Below are positions 1 to 8,873 of a DNA stretch of 64,000 bases, piece after piece. Positions within the stretch are counted from its first letter, which is position 1, and each line of letters opens with the position of its first letter. The DNA comes from Caryophanales bacterium UBA7278 (GTDB lineage Bacteria > Bacillota_I > Bacilli_A > RFN20 > CAG-826): the NCBI GenBank assembly GCA_002472275.1, contig DKRQ01000019.1, positions 124,001 to 188,000 on the forward strand, written 5' to 3'. Below the pieces are notes generated by a model. The model made no database searches, was not told the DNA's origin, and was given only the letters and a program-made list of their open reading frames with translations. Position numbers and translations under genes: made by a program.

Positions 1-266
1 ACGGCCGTGACAACAACCGCGTCATCCCCGGCAAGAAGATGTCCGGTCAATGGAGGCCGGCTTCCGCCACCGTCCAGAACGTCACCGTCATCGAATCGAA
101 CCTTGAGAAGAATTACATCCTCGTCAAGGGTGGCGTCCCCGGACCCAAGAAGGCCTACGTCGTGCTCCGTTCGCCCGTCAAAACCCAGTTCAAGAAGCCC
201 GTCGTCAAGCCGCTCGTCGACCTGACCCCCAAAGCTCCTGAACAGCCCGCTGAGAAAGGAGAATAA
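1..266 (+). CDS. rplC: Ribosomal protein L3 (C-terminal part, cut by window edge)
   Basis: About the last 87 codons of L3; the frame enters at base 3 and the 5' part lies outside the window. L3 is an early-assembling large-subunit protein whose long loop reaches towards the peptidyl transferase centre. The loop is visible as PGKKMSGQ, but the next residues are WRPASAT where E. coli L3 has MGNERVT. The protein ends in a Pro/Lys/Glu-rich tail. Stop TAA at 264-266; the rplD ribosome site (AAAGGAG) lies inside its last codons, so the two are translationally close. Identity is firm; the altered loop is unexplained. Confidence 0.93.
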   Translation, partial: GRDNNRVIPGKKMSGQWRPASATVQNVTVIESNLEKNYILVKGGVPGPKKAYVVLRSPVKTQFKKPVVKPLVDLTPKAPEQPAEKGE

Positions 267-268
267 CC

Positions 269-910
269 ATGGCCAGCAAGAAAATCAGCCTTCCCGTCGT
301 CACCCTCGATGGTGCCGAAGCGGGAAACGTCGAAGTCAGCGCCGCTGTCTTCGGTGTCAAGGACGTGAATCCGCAGGTCGTCAAAGACGCGGTTACCGTC
401 TACCTCGCCAACTGCCGCCAGGCCACGGCGAAAACCAAGAAGCGTCATGAAGTCTCCGGCACCGGCAAGAAGCCCTGGAGACAAAAAGGAACCGGGCGCG
501 CTCGCTCGGGTGACGCGCAATCCCCAGTCTGGGTCGGAGGCGGCAACGTCTTCGGACCGGATGGCACCCAGAACTACAAACTCTCTCAGAACAAGAAGGC
601 CCACAACCTCGCCCTCAAGTCCGTTCTGAGCGAGAAGGTCGGCAAAGGCCTAATCGTCGTCGATAGCTACAAACTCGCCAAGATCTCCACCAAGGAGTTC
701 GCCAGCAAGCTCAAAGCCCTCGGCTGCGAAGGAAAGAAGAACCTGATCGTCGTCGATGGCGATGACGAGAAGCTCATCCTCTCCGCCCGCGGCATCAAGA
801 ACGCCGGCCTCGTCGAAACCGACAACATCGCCGTCTACGACGTCCTCTACTTCGATAACGTCATCGTGAGCAAAGAGGGCATCAAGAAAATTGAGGAGGC
901 CTTGCAATAA
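269..910 (+). CDS. rplD: Ribosomal protein L4
   Basis: 213 aa, normal length for L4/L1e. L4 binds 23S rRNA domain I and extends a loop into the peptide exit tunnel. The tunnel loop is seen at about residues 63-90 ([19 protein letters not shown]), the strongest L4 signature, followed by the globular Rossmann-like C-terminal half. ATG starts 2 nt after rplC with an AAAGGAG site. It overlaps rplW by one base (TAATG), so translation is probably coupled. In gamma-proteobacteria L4 autoregulates this operon; no evidence for that is visible here because the operon leader is outside the window. Confidence 0.97.
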   Translation: MASKKISLPVVTLDGAEAGNVEVSAAVFGVKDVNPQVVKDAVTVYLANCRQATAKTKKRHEVSGTGKKPWRQKGTGRARSGDAQSPVWVGGGNVFGPDGTQNYKLSQNKKAHNLALKSVLSEKVGKGLIVVDSYKLAKISTKEFASKLKALGCEGKKNLIVVDGDDEKLILSARGIKNAGLVETDNIAVYDVLYFDNVIVSKEGIKKIEEALQ

Positions 911-1338
911 TGGCAGACGAAGAAAAGAAGGTCGAAGCGGTCGAAGAAGCCGCTCCGAAGAAGAAAGCCCCCGCCAAAAAGAAGGCGCCGGCCAAAAAGA
1001 AGGAAGAAGCCAAAGCCGAACCGGCCAAGAAGGAATTCGCCAAGCCGACCGAGCATGACTTCGCCGTCATCGTCGCTCCCCACATCACCGAAAAGACCAT
1101 GGCCCTCATGCAAAACGCCAACAAGGTCACCGTGAAGGTGAGCGCCAAAGCCAACAAGATCGAGATCAAGGAAGCCTTCCAAAGGATCTTCCAGGTTCCC
1201 GTCGTCGCTGTCAAAGTCAACAACGTCGCTTCTAAGGAAACGACCCGCGGCGGCCGCTATCGCGGAACGATCTCCGGCTTCAAGAAAGCGGTCGTCACCG
1301 TTGCCGAAGGCAGCGCCATCGACCTCTTCAAAGAGTAA
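910..1338 (+). CDS. rplW: Ribosomal protein L23 with Lys/Ala/Glu-rich N-terminal extension
   Basis: 142 aa, about 45 longer than typical bacterial L23 (~95-100). Residues 1-48 are low-complexity (motifs such as KKKAPAKKKAPAKKKEEAK); the L23 core begins near HDFAVIVAPHITEKTM and contains the usual KIEIKEAFQRIFQV and RGRYRGTISGFKKA-like segments. L23 sits at the polypeptide tunnel exit and docks trigger factor and SRP, so an extended basic tail would project at the exit port. Similar tails occur on L22, L5 and S5 in this operon. Starts on the rplD stop codon (1-nt overlap). Core assignment is certain; the role of the tail is unknown. Confidence 0.96.
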   Translation: MADEEKKVEAVEEAAPKKKAPAKKKAPAKKKEEAKAEPAKKEFAKPTEHDFAVIVAPHITEKTMALMQNANKVTVKVSAKANKIEIKEAFQRIFQVPVVAVKVNNVASKETTRGGRYRGTISGFKKAVVTVAEGSAIDLFKE

Positions 1339-1400
1339 GGAAACACCCTTCTATATATAAATAGGTATATAGATAAAGCATCCACTATAGGAGATAAACA
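1339..1400 (+). other. AT-rich intergenic gap with inverted repeat inside the S10 operon
   Basis: A 62-base gap before rplB, much longer than the other gaps of this operon. It holds CTATATA (1351-1357) and TATATAG (1366-1372) as a 7-bp inverted repeat in an otherwise GC-rich operon, then a GGAG site (1391-1394) for rplB. It could be an internal promoter or an RNA processing hairpin; nothing in the sequence decides between these. Confidence 0.4.
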
Positions 1401-2234
1401 ATGGCAATCAAAACTTATCGTCCTTACACGCCGTCCCGTCGCAAAATGACGCAGTCGACGTTTGAGGAAATCACCAAGTCCACTCCTGAAAAATCGCTCC
1501 TCGCCCCGATGAAAAAGACGGGCGGACGCAACAATCAGGGACACATCACCTGCCGTCACATCGGCGGTGGCAACAAAAGGCGCTATCGCATCATCGACTT
1601 CAAGCGTCGCAAGGATGGCATCCCCGCGACCGTCAAGGCGATCGAATACGATCCCAACCGCAACGCCAACATCGCCCTCATCTGCTACGCAGACGGCGTG
1701 AAGGCCTACATCATCGAGCCCAAGGGCCTCTCCGTTGGCGACGTCATCGTCTCCGGCCCGGTCACCGACATCAAAATCGGCAACTGCCTTGAGCTCCAGA
1801 ACATCCCCGATGGTACCTTCGTGCACAACCTAGAGCTCCAGCCCGGCAAAGGCGCTCAGCTCTGCCGTGCCGCCGGCACCTCGGCTCAGGTCCTCGGCTC
1901 CGAAGGCAAATACGTCACCGTGCGTCTTGCCTCCGGCGAAGTCCGTAAGCTCCTCAAAGTCTGCCGCGCCACGGTCGGCGTCGTCGGCAATGAGGATTGG
2001 AACCTCGTCAACCTCGGCAAAGCCGGTAAGACCCGTTGGAACGGCACCCGTCCCACGGTCCGTGGCTCTGCCATGAACCCCTGCGACCACCCTCATGGTG
2101 GTGGTGAGGGCAAATGCCCCGTCGGCCGCGACGCTCCCCGTTCTCCGTGGGGCAAGCGCACCCAGGGCGTCAAGACCCGTAGGGTCAAGAAGAACTCCAC
2201 CCGCCTCATCGTCAGGCGCAAAGGACAAAAGTAA
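1401..2234 (+). CDS. rplB: Ribosomal protein L2
   Basis: 277 aa, the usual length. L2 is needed for 30S-50S association and sits near the peptidyl transferase centre. Signature stretches: [23 protein letters not shown] near residue 40 (split here as [17 protein letters not shown]), and the C-terminal [20 protein letters not shown] with the conserved His of the peptidyl transferase region. The protein ends in a basic [10 protein letters not shown] tail typical of L2. Preceded by GGAGAT and the AT-rich gap; rpsS follows after 17 nt. Confidence 0.98.
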   Translation: MAIKTYRPYTPSRRKMTQSTFEEITKSTPEKSLLAPMKKTGGRNNQGHITCRHIGGGNKRRYRIIDFKRRKDGIPATVKAIEYDPNRNANIALICYADGVKAYIIEPKGLSVGDVIVSGPVTDIKIGNCLELQNIPDGTFVHNLELQPGKGAQLCRAAGTSAQVLGSEGKYVTVRLASGEVRKLLKVCRATVGVVGNEDWNLVNLGKAGKTRWNGTRPTVRGSAMNPCDHPHGGGEGKCPVGRDAPRSPWGKRTQGVKTRRVKKNSTRLIVRRKGQK

Positions 2235-2251
2235 GGAAAGGATAGAAAGAC

Positions 2252-2539
2252 ATGTCTCGTTCACTCAAAAAGGGACCGTTCGTAGACGAATACCTTCTCA
2301 AGAAGGTCGAAGCCCTACAGAAGTCCGGCAAAAAAGAGATCATCAAGACCTGGTCTCGCCGTTCGACGATCTATCCTGCCTTCGTCGAACACACCTTCGC
2401 GGTCTATAACGGCCACGAGCACATCACCGTGTACGTCACCGAGGACATGGTCGGCCACAAACTTGGCGAATTCGCCCCGACCCGCAACTTCCCCGGACAC
2501 CACGGCAACAACCTCGGCGACCAAGCCGGCAAGAAATAA
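2252..2539 (+). CDS. rpsS: Ribosomal protein S19
   Basis: 95 aa, standard length. S19 binds 16S rRNA in the 30S head with S13 and contacts the A-site finger bridge. The start [18 protein letters not shown] and the later [22 protein letters not shown] and GEFAPTRNF segments are diagnostic. An AAGGAAAGGA-type site precedes the ATG. It is followed 13 nt later by rplV, the normal order of S10 operons. Confidence 0.98.
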   Translation: MSRSLKKGPFVDEYLLKKVEALQKSGKKEIIKTWSRRSTIYPAFVEHTFAVYNGHEHITVYVTEDMVGHKLGEFAPTRNFPGHHGNNLGDQAGKK

Positions 2540-2552
2540 GGAGCACTGAACC

Positions 2553-3077
2553 ATGGCTGAAGAAAAGAAAACCGTGAAGAAAGCCCCCAAGGCCGAAACC
2601 GTCGAAGAGAAGAAGGCCCCCAAGGCCAAAGCCCCCGCCAAGAAGGCTGCCAAAGCCGAAGTGGTGGAGGAACCCAAAGAAGCGAAGAAGGAAGCCAAGA
2701 AGGCCTCCAAGAAGGCGCCTGTCGAGGAGAAACCCTCCCGCCACGAAGCCTCCGCCTTCGCCCGCGACGTCAGGATCACCCCGCGCAAAGTCAGGCTCGT
2801 CGCCGACCTCGTCAGGGGCAAGTCGCTCAAGGATGCCCTCGGTATCCTCGCCGGCTGCAACCGCGTCGCCAAAACCCCGGTGGAGAAGGTCATCCGCTCC
2901 GCCGCGGCCAACGCCATCAACAACTTCGGCATGAAAGAGGAAAACCTCTACATCGCCGAGATCCAAGTCGGGGACGGTCTCAAGATCAAGCGCTTCATCC
3001 CCCGCGCCAAAGGCTCTGCCTCCGGCATCATCAAGCGCAACGCTCACATCAGCGTCACTGTCAAGGAAAGGAACTAA
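2553..3077 (+). CDS. rplV: Ribosomal protein L22 with long charged N-terminal extension
   Basis: 174 aa against the usual ~110. Residues 1-66 are almost entirely Lys, Ala, Glu, Pro and Val, in runs such as KAPKAKAPAKKAAKAEVVEE. The L22 core starts near HEASAFARDVRITPRKVRLVAD and continues through LGILAGCNRVAKTPVEKVIRSAAANA to the beta-hairpin region near RAKGSASGIIKRNAHISV, which lines the exit tunnel and is where macrolide resistance changes occur in other bacteria. The extension resembles that of L23, L5 and S5. GGAG site 9 nt before ATG; rpsC follows after 6 nt. Confidence 0.96.
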   Translation: MAEEKKTVKKAPKAETVEEKKAPKAKAPAKKAAKAEVVEEPKEAKKEAKKASKKAPVEEKPSRHEASAFARDVRITPRKVRLVADLVRGKSLKDALGILAGCNRVAKTPVEKVIRSAAANAINNFGMKEENLYIAEIQVGDGLKIKRFIPRAKGSASGIIKRNAHISVTVKERN

Positions 3078-3083
3078 AGGAAC

Positions 3084-3842
3084 ATGGGACACAAAGTTAA
3101 CCCGGTCGGCATGCGTGTCGGCATCAACCGTGACTGGAATTCCAAATGGTTCGCCTCCAAAGAGGACTACGGTGACTATCTGATCGAGGACATCAAGATC
3201 CGCCGCTACCTCAACAAGGAGCTAAAGAACGCGATGCTCTCCCACATCGAGATCGGCCGCGTGAAAACCGATAAGGGTCACGACGTCCGCGTCGCGATCT
3301 ACGTCGCCCGTCCGGGTGACGTCATCGGCCAGGAAGGCGAGAACGTCAAGCGCCTCCGCACCGAACTCGGCAAGATCATCACCTCCGGGAGCCTCCGCCT
3401 CGACGTCGTCGAGGTGAAGAACCCCGACCTCGACGCCACCCTCGTCGCCAAATGGATCGCTAGCGAGCTCGAAAACCGCGCTGCCTTCCGTTCCACGATG
3501 AAGAAAGCCATCCAAAGGATGCGCAGGGCCGGCGCCAAAGGCTGCAGGACCCTCTGCTCCGGCCGTCTCGCCGGTGCCGAAATCGCCCGCGCCGAAGGTT
3601 ACAAAGAGGGAGTCGTCCCCCTTCACACCATCCGCGCTGACATCGACTTCGCTTCCGTCCACGCCGCGACCACCTATGGCAACATCGGCGTCAAGGTCTG
3701 GATCTGCCGCGACCTCAACAAGGTCGGCACCGAAGCCGTCAACGAGCCCGCTCCCCGCGATCCGCGCGACGATCGTCGCGACCGTGGACCCCGCAGGGCT
3801 CCGAAAGGAGATATGAACAATGCTTCAACCAAAGCGCGTTAA
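3084..3842 (+). CDS. rpsC: Ribosomal protein S3
   Basis: 252 aa, slightly longer than the usual ~215-230. S3 lies at the mRNA entry tunnel of the 30S head. N-terminal KH domain ([17 protein letters not shown] near residue 80) and C-terminal S3 domain ([25 protein letters not shown], in pieces) are clear. The C-terminus is an Arg/Asp/Pro-rich tail ([19 protein letters not shown]). Its last 23 nt overlap the start of rplP, and the rplP ribosome site AAAGGAGAT is inside this gene, so the pair is translationally coupled. Confidence 0.97.
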   Translation: MGHKVNPVGMRVGINRDWNSKWFASKEDYGDYLIEDIKIRRYLNKELKNAMLSHIEIGRVKTDKGHDVRVAIYVARPGDVIGQEGENVKRLRTELGKIITSGSLRLDVVEVKNPDLDATLVAKWIASELENRAAFRSTMKKAIQRMRRAGAKGCRTLCSGRLAGAEIARAEGYKEGVVPLHTIRADIDFASVHAATTYGNIGVKVWICRDLNKVGTEAVNEPAPRDPRDDRRDRGPRRAPKGDMNNASTKAR

Positions 3843-4242
3843 GTATCGCCGTCCGCATAGCCTCAAGTACGAAGGCCATGCCAAAGGCGGCACCACCGTC
3901 GAATTCGGTGACTACGGTCTAGTCGCCCTTGAAGGCAACTACATCACCGACCATCAGATCGAATCCGCCCGTATCGTCCTCTCCCGTTATACGGATAGGG
4001 CCGGCAAGGTGTGGATCCGCATCTTCCCCCACATGGCCAAGACGAAGAAACCGGCCGAAGTTCGTATGGGCTCCGGCAAAGGTTCTCCCGAAGGCTGGGT
4101 CGCCGTCGTCAAAGAAGGCGCCGTCATGTTCGAGATCGGCGGTATCGCCCCCGAAATCGCCAAAGAAGCCCTCCGCCTCGCTGCCTATAAGCTTCCCGTG
4201 AAGTGCAAGGTCGTCGCCAGGGCTGAGAAAGGAGACAACTAA
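3820..4242 (+). CDS. rplP: Ribosomal protein L16
   Basis: 140 aa, typical. L16 helps position tRNA in the A and P sites. Start [13 protein letters not shown], the family hallmark, and [25 protein letters not shown] (residues about 85-109) are present. The ATG lies inside the 3' end of rpsC with AAAGGAGAT 6 nt upstream, fixing the start. It shares one base with rpmC (TAATG). Confidence 0.98.
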   Translation: MLQPKRVKYRRPHSLKYEGHAKGGTTVEFGDYGLVALEGNYITDHQIESARIVLSRYTDRAGKVWIRIFPHMAKTKKPAEVRMGSGKGSPEGWVAVVKEGAVMFEIGGIAPEIAKEALRLAAYKLPVKCKVVARAEKGDN

Positions 4243-4442
4243 TGCAAGTCAAAGAACTCCGCGAGTTGACCCCGCAAGAGCTCGACGCCAAGATCTACGA
4301 GCTCAAAGAAAGCCTCTTCGAGCTTCGCCGCAAGAAAGCGGTGGGGCAGCTAGAGCATGGCGAACAGGTCCGCGCCCTCCGCAAGGACCTCGCCAAAGCC
4401 GAAACCGTCAAGCGCCAGAGGCAGCTTGGCATTGAGAAATAA
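4242..4442 (+). CDS. rpmC: Ribosomal protein L29
   Basis: 66 aa, normal for L29, an alpha-helical hairpin at the tunnel exit next to L23. Recognised from the N-terminal [29 protein letters not shown] pattern (in parts) and the second helix [16 protein letters not shown]. Overlaps the rplP stop by one base, preceded by AAAGGAGAC inside rplP. rpsQ begins 11 nt downstream. Confidence 0.97.
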   Translation: MQVKELRELTPQELDAKIYELKESLFELRRKKAVGQLEHGEQVRALRKDLAKAETVKRQRQLGIEK

Positions 4443-4453
4443 GGAGATTAGCA

Positions 4454-4807
4454 ATGGAAAGAAATCATCGCACCTCGATCCAGGGCACCGTCACTTCCGT
4501 GAAGATGGCCAAGACGATCGTCGTCACCGTTTCGACCGAACGCAACGATCCCCTTTATCAGAAGCGTGTCGGCTATTCGAAGAAATACTACGCCCACGAT
4601 GAGAAGGGCATCGCCGAAGTCGGCGATATCGTCACCATCATGGCGTGCCGTCCTATGTCCAAACTCAAGAGGTTCCGCCTCGTGAGCGTCGACAAGAAGC
4701 CCATCACCGCCGAGAAGGCCGTCGAAATCGAGAAGGAACTCGAGGCCGCTGAGGGCTCCAAAGAGGAAATCGCCCCCGTCGCCGACGAGGTCAAGGAGGA
4801 AGAATAA
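4454..4807 (+). CDS. rpsQ: Ribosomal protein S17 with acidic C-terminal tail
   Basis: 117 aa; the S17 OB-fold core is about 80-85 aa ([20 protein letters not shown], then [12 protein letters not shown] and [14 protein letters not shown]). The last ~35 residues are rich in Glu and Lys and end in ADEVKEEE, an acidic tail not usual for S17. S17 binds 16S rRNA helices 7 and 11 and is an early assembler. GGAG site 8 nt before ATG; one-base overlap with rplN. Confidence 0.96.
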   Translation: MERNHRTSIQGTVTSVKMAKTIVVTVSTERNDPLYQKRVGYSKKYYAHDEKGIAEVGDIVTIMACRPMSKLKRFRLVSVDKKPITAEKAVEIEKELEAAEGSKEEIAPVADEVKEEE

Positions 4808-5175
4808 TGATCCAGACCGAGACCAATCTAATCGTCGCCGACAACTCCGGCGCGAAATCCGTGCGTGCCTTCCGCCTCTATGGCGGATCCCACCGCAAAT
4901 CCTCGTCGCTAGGCGACGTCATCCTCTGCTCCGTCAAGGATGCCATCCCTAACGGCAAGGTCAAAAAAGGCGACGTCGTGAGATGCGTCATCGTCCGCAC
5001 CAAGCACCCCGTGCTTCGCAAAGACGGTTCCACCATCTCCTTCGACGACAACGCCGTCGTCATCATCGACAACGAAGGCAACCCCACCGGCACCCGTGTG
5101 TTCGGCCCCGTTGCCCGTGAGCTCCGCGACAAGGGATACATGAAAATCGTCTCCCTCGCCATCGAGGTCCTATAA
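4807..5175 (+). CDS. rplN: Ribosomal protein L14
   Basis: 122 aa, exactly the family length. L14 forms bridges B5 and B8 with the 30S subunit and is the docking site for the silencing factor RsfS. Conserved [19 protein letters not shown] start, the [21 protein letters not shown] segment (in parts) and the [21 protein letters not shown]-terminus are all present. Starts on the rpsQ stop codon (1-nt overlap), with GGAGGAA just before. Confidence 0.98.
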   Translation: MIQTETNLIVADNSGAKSVRAFRLYGGSHRKSSSLGDVILCSVKDAIPNGKVKKGDVVRCVIVRTKHPVLRKDGSTISFDDNAVVIIDNEGNPTGTRVFGPVARELRDKGYMKIVSLAIEVL

Positions 5176-5193
5176 GGGAAAGGAGAAACGAGT

Positions 5194-5499
5194 ATGAACA
5201 TCAAAAAAGGTGACAAGGTCATCGTGATCGCCGGCGCCGACAAGGGCAAAACCGGCATCGTCCAGCGCGTCTATCCCAAGCTCAACAAAGTGGTCGTCGA
5301 GGGCGTCAACGTCCATAAGCGCCACAAGAAACCGACCCAAGCCGTTCCCGAAGGCTCCGTGCTTGACGTCTACGTTCCCTTCGATGCGAGCAACGTCGCC
5401 CTCATCGATCCCAAAACCAAAAAGCCGACCCGCGTCCACTATGGCACGGTCAAAGGCAAGAAGGTCCGCCTCGCCAAGTCCGGCGAGAGCCTCGACTAA
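5194..5499 (+). CDS. rplX: Ribosomal protein L24
   Basis: 101 aa, normal. L24 initiates 50S assembly and lies at the tunnel exit. The KOW motif is plain near residues 5-32 ([19 protein letters not shown]), followed by [15 protein letters not shown] and the [13 protein letters not shown] segment. Preceded by GGGAAAGGAG. Codon use is as biased as the neighbours. rplE follows after 14 nt. Confidence 0.98.
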   Translation: MNIKKGDKVIVIAGADKGKTGIVQRVYPKLNKVVVEGVNVHKRHKKPTQAVPEGSVLDVYVPFDASNVALIDPKTKKPTRVHYGTVKGKKVRLAKSGESLD

Positions 5500-5513
5500 A
5501 GGAGGTATGCATC

Positions 5514-6134
5514 ATGGCAGAAACCAAAAAGACCGCTGTGAAGGCAGCGGAAAAGAAGGCCGCCGCTAAGCCGGCCAAGAAGGCCGAAGGGTACACCCCC
5601 CGCCTTCAGCAAAAGTACAAAGACACCGTCGTGGCCGAACTCGTCAAGGAATTCGGCTACACCACCCCGATGATGGCTCCTCGCCTCGAGAAGATCGTCA
5701 TCAACATGGGCGTTGGAGACGCCACTCAGAACTCCAAGGCCCTCGACGACGCGGTCAATGACCTGACGATCCTCGCCGGTCAGAAGCCCGTCATCACCAA
5801 AGCCAAAAAGTCCATCGCGACCTTCAAACTCCGCGAAGGACAGGCGATCGGCTGCAAGGTCACCCTCCGCGGCGCCCGCATGTACGAGTTCCTCGATAAG
5901 CTCGTCTCCATCGCGCTTCCCCGCGTCCGTGACTTCCGCGGCATCAGCAAAAACGCCTTCGACGGCCACGGCAACTACACCCTCGGCGTCAAAGAGCAAC
6001 TGATCTTCCCCGAAATCGACTACGACAAAGTCGGGAAGGTCCGCGGTATGGACATCGTCGTCGTCACGACCGCCCGTTCCGACAAAGAGGCCTATGCCTT
6101 GCTCGATAAGCTCGGCATGCCCTTCAGGAAATAA
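5514..6134 (+). CDS. rplE: Ribosomal protein L5 with short basic extension
   Basis: 206 aa, about 25 longer than usual because of an N-terminal Lys/Ala-rich stretch (residues 2-25, [20 protein letters not shown]). The core begins [20 protein letters not shown] and carries [31 protein letters not shown] and the [19 protein letters not shown] stretch. L5 organises 5S rRNA in the central protuberance and contacts P-site tRNA. AGGAGG site before ATG; rpsN follows after 11 nt. Confidence 0.97.
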   Translation: MAETKKTAVKAAEKKAAAKPAKKAEGYTPRLQQKYKDTVVAELVKEFGYTTPMMAPRLEKIVINMGVGDATQNSKALDDAVNDLTILAGQKPVITKAKKSIATFKLREGQAIGCKVTLRGARMYEFLDKLVSIALPRVRDFRGISKNAFDGHGNYTLGVKEQLIFPEIDYDKVGKVRGMDIVVVTTARSDKEAYALLDKLGMPFRK

Positions 6135-6145
6135 GGAGAGGAACC

Positions 6146-6331
6146 ATGGCTAAGAAAAGCATGATCGCCAAGCAGCAGGCCAAGAAGAAGTTCACGGTCC
6201 GTGAATACACCCGCTGCAAACGCTGTGGACGTCCCCACGGCGTCATCCGCCGCTTCGGCCTTTGCCGCATTTGCCTCCGCGAGCTCGCCTACAAGGGCGA
6301 AATCCCCGGCATGAAGAAGGCCTCTTGGTAA
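6146..6331 (+). CDS. rpsN: Ribosomal protein S14, zinc-binding type
   Basis: 61 aa, the short zinc-ribbon form typical of Bacillota. Two CxxC pairs, [14 protein letters not shown] and [10 protein letters not shown], bind one Zn(II); the protein ends in the usual GxxKASW. S14 sits in the 30S head between S3 and S10. Single S14 gene in this operon, between rplE (11 nt) and rpsH (21 nt). AAGGAGAGG site. Confidence 0.98.
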   Translation: MAKKSMIAKQQAKKKFTVREYTRCKRCGRPHGVIRRFGLCRICLRELAYKGEIPGMKKASW

Positions 6332-6352
6332 TAAGGAAAGGAGATTACAACA

Positions 6353-6748
6353 ATGCACGCAGATCCCATCGCAGATATGCTCACCCGCATCCGTAACGCG
6401 AACAAACTCCGTTACGAGGAAGTCTCCATGCCTTCCTCCAAGATCAAAGAGGGCATCGCGAAGATCCTCGAGAACGAGGGCTTCGTCTCCGGCTACAAGG
6501 TCGAAACCGAAAACGGCAAGAAGACCTTGACCATCAACCTCAAATACTCCGCCTCTGGCGAACGCGTCATCACCGACTTGAAGCGCATCTCCAAGCCCGG
6601 CCTCCGCGTCTATGCCGAGTCGGACAAGATCCCGAGCGTCCTCAAGGGCCTCGGCATCGCCATCGTGAGCACCCCGAACGGCTTGCTCACCGACAAACAA
6701 GCCAGAAAGCAAAACGTCGGCGGAGAAATCCTCTGCTACGTCTGGTAA
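6353..6748 (+). CDS. rpsH: Ribosomal protein S8
   Basis: 131 aa, normal. S8 organises the 16S central domain and in E. coli represses the spc operon by binding its mRNA. Signatures: [14 protein letters not shown] at the N-terminus, [16 protein letters not shown], and the C-terminal [31 protein letters not shown] in parts. AAAGGAGAT site. No mRNA element resembling the E. coli S8 site was identified around rplE. Confidence 0.98.
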   Translation: MHADPIADMLTRIRNANKLRYEEVSMPSSKIKEGIAKILENEGFVSGYKVETENGKKTLTINLKYSASGERVITDLKRISKPGLRVYAESDKIPSVLKGLGIAIVSTPNGLLTDKQARKQNVGGEILCYVW

Positions 6749-6766
6749 GAAAGGAAGAAAAGAACC

Positions 6767-7321
6767 ATGTCACGTATCGGATTGAAACCCGTCTCTCTTC
6801 CTAGTGGCGTCACCCTTGACATCAAGGAAGGCGTCATCGCCGTCAAAGGACCCAAAGGCGAATTAAGTGTGTCCTTCCCCAAGGACATCATCAGCGTCGA
6901 GGTGAAAGACGGCTCCGCGCATGTCTCCCGCGTCAACAACGATCCCCGCTCCGTCACCAACCACGGCACGGTCAGGGCCAATCTCCACAACGCTGTCGTC
7001 GGCGTCTCCGAGGGCTTCAAGAAAGAACTCGAGATCTCCGGCATCGGCTATCGTTGCGCCATGAGGGGCACCGCGATCGTCCTCAATGTCGGATTCTCCC
7101 ACGAAGTGGTCATCGAACCGGTCGAAGGCGTCAAGATCGCCTGCCCGTCCGAAACCAAGATCGAAGTCACCGGCATCGACAAGCAGAAAGTCGGCCAGAC
7201 CGCCGCGCTCATCCACGACACCAAGCGTCCTGAGCCCTACGGTGGCAAAGGCATCAAGTACGTCGGCGAATACGTCATCCGCAAGGAAGGCAAGCGCGCC
7301 GCTGCCACGGGCAAGAAGTAA
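6767..7321 (+). CDS. rplF: Ribosomal protein L6
   Basis: 184 aa, standard two-domain L6 located by the sarcin-ricin loop and the factor-binding site. Start MSRIGLKPVSLPSGV, VKGPKGELSVSFPKD in domain 1 and the C-terminal KRPEPYGGKGIKYVGEYVIRKEGK signature (in parts) are seen. AAAGGAAGAA site; rplR follows after 18 nt. Confidence 0.98.
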   Translation: MSRIGLKPVSLPSGVTLDIKEGVIAVKGPKGELSVSFPKDIISVEVKDGSAHVSRVNNDPRSVTNHGTVRANLHNAVVGVSEGFKKELEISGIGYRCAMRGTAIVLNVGFSHEVVIEPVEGVKIACPSETKIEVTGIDKQKVGQTAALIHDTKRPEPYGGKGIKYVGEYVIRKEGKRAAATGKK

Positions 7322-7339
7322 TAGGAGGGCAGAAACACT

Positions 7340-7696
7340 ATGATCGAAAAAGTCTCTAGGAACGCCAACCGCGTTCGCAAGCACATCCGTGTTCGCGAAA
7401 AGGTCTCCGGCACCGCCGAGAAGCCGCGTCTATGCGTCTTCCGCTCCAACAAAAACATCGAAGCCCAGATCATCGATGACGTCAAAGGCGTCACCCTGGT
7501 CTCATCCTCTTCCACCCAACTCAAGCTCGAGAACGGTGGCAACTGCGAGGCCGCCGTCAAAGTCGGCAAGGACCTCGCGGAGAAAGCCAAGGCCAAAGGC
7601 ATCGAAAAAGTCGTCTTTGACCGCGGTGGCTATCTCTATCACGGCCGTATCGAGGCCCTAGCCAACGCCGCCAGGGAAGGCGGCCTCAAGTTCTAA
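7340..7696 (+). CDS. rplR: Ribosomal protein L18
   Basis: 118 aa, normal. L18 binds 5S rRNA with L5. Recognised from [28 protein letters not shown] (in parts), the [33 protein letters not shown] region and the C-terminal [18 protein letters not shown] site 10 nt upstream of ATG. rpsE follows after 11 nt. Confidence 0.98.
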   Translation: MIEKVSRNANRVRKHIRVREKVSGTAEKPRLCVFRSNKNIEAQIIDDVKGVTLVSSSSTQLKLENGGNCEAAVKVGKDLAEKAKAKGIEKVVFDRGGYLYHGRIEALANAAREGGLKF

Positions 7697-7707
7697 GGAG
7701 AAAGGCA

Positions 7708-8415
7708 ATGGAAGAAGAAAAGAAAATCGTCGAAGCCCCCGCCGCCGAAGCGGAGGCCAAACCCGCCCCTCGCGGTGGCTACGAGCCCCATGGTTCCGCC
7801 GCTGCGCCCCGTCCGGGCGACCGCAAGGCCGGTGACCACAAGGGCCGTCCCTCCGAAAGAAGGGGTGGTCGCGGTGGTTTCCATCGTGAAGGCGATGACC
7901 TCAACGAGAGGGTCGTCTCCATCAACCGCATCTCCAAGACCGTCCAAGGCGGTAAGCACATGCGTTTCTCCGCCCTCGCCGTCGTCGGCGATGGCAAGGG
8001 CCGCTATGGCTTCGCCATGGCCAAGTCCGGTGAAGTCCCCGATGCCATCAAGAAAGCCCTTGAAAAGGGCCGCAAGAGCATGAGGGGCATCCAAATCGTC
8101 AAAGGCGACACGATCGCCCATGACGTCGAAGGCGTCTACGGCTCCACCAAGGTCGTCCTCAAACCCGCCCGTCCCGGCACCGGTATCGTCGCCGGCGGCC
8201 CGGTCCGCGCCATCCTTGAGCTCGCCGGCGTCAAGAACGTCGTCTCCAAGGTCTATGGCTCCCGTGCCCCGATCAACGTCATCCGCGCCACCGACGCGGG
8301 CCTCCAGTCGCTGAAGCACTATGACAAGATCATGGTCCTCCGCGGCAAGAAGACCGAAGAGGAGATCCGTGCCCGCAAGGCCGCTCCCAAGGCCGAAGTG
8401 AAAGGAGATAAGTAA
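7708..8415 (+). CDS. rpsE: Ribosomal protein S5 with long Gly/Arg/Pro-rich N-terminus
   Basis: 235 aa, against ~165 usual. Residues 1-65 form an Ala/Glu-rich then Gly/Arg/Pro-rich stretch (PRPGDRKAGDHKGRPSERRG). The double-stranded-RNA-binding core begins LNERVVSINRISKTVQGGKHMRF and continues through VVGDGKGRYGFAMAKSGEVPDAI and the KNVVSKVYGSRAPINVIRA region. S5 takes part in decoding fidelity and mRNA unwinding at the entry tunnel. Only 2 nt separate it from rplO, where rpmD (L30) would normally lie. Confidence 0.96.
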   Translation: MEEEKKIVEAPAAEAEAKPAPRGGYEPHGSAAAPRPGDRKAGDHKGRPSERRGGRGGFHREGDDLNERVVSINRISKTVQGGKHMRFSALAVVGDGKGRYGFAMAKSGEVPDAIKKALEKGRKSMRGIQIVKGDTIAHDVEGVYGSTKVVLKPARPGTGIVAGGPVRAILELAGVKNVVSKVYGSRAPINVIRATDAGLQSLKHYDKIMVLRGKKTEEEIRARKAAPKAEVKGDK

Positions 8416-8417
8416 TC

Positions 8418-8873
8418 ATGTCCTCACTCTCTGAACTTCATAACGTCGAAGGCGCCCGCGTCGACTCCTTCCGCAAAGGTCGCGGTAGGGGATCCGGCAA
8501 CGGCAAGACCGCTGGCAAAGGCCAGAAGGGTCAAGGCGCCCACGCCCACACCAAGAAAAACGGCTTCGAAGGTGGCCAAACCCCCATCGCCCGCCGTCTT
8601 CCTAAGTTCGGTGTCCGCAAAACCCACAAGAACCGCAAGACCGTTTACGCCGCCGTCAACCTATTCAGGTTGGAGAGCTCCTTCAAGGATGGCGAGACCG
8701 TCAACGCGGCCACCCTCATCGAAAAAGGCATCATCAAAAACGAATTTGATGGTGTTAAAATCCTCGCTAAGGGCGAGCTGACCAAGAAGCTCACCGTCGA
8801 GGCCAAGGCCTTCTCTGGCAAAGCCAAAGAGGCCATTGAGTCCGTCGGCGGCACCGCCAAGGTAATCGAATAA
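8418..8873 (+). CDS. rplO: Ribosomal protein L15
   Basis: 151 aa, normal. L15 is a late 50S assembly protein. The Gly/Lys-rich N-terminus (RKGRGRGSGNGKTAGKGQKG), the GFEGGQTPIARRLPKFG motif and the C-terminal AFSGKAKEAIESVGG pattern identify it. The ribosome site AAAGGAGA is inside the end of rpsE. One-base overlap with secY (TAATG). Confidence 0.98.
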   Translation: MSSLSELHNVEGARVDSFRKGRGRGSGNGKTAGKGQKGQGAHAHTKKNGFEGGQTPIARRLPKFGVRKTHKNRKTVYAAVNLFRLESSFKDGETVNAATLIEKGIIKNEFDGVKILAKGELTKKLTVEAKAFSGKAKEAIESVGGTAKVIE

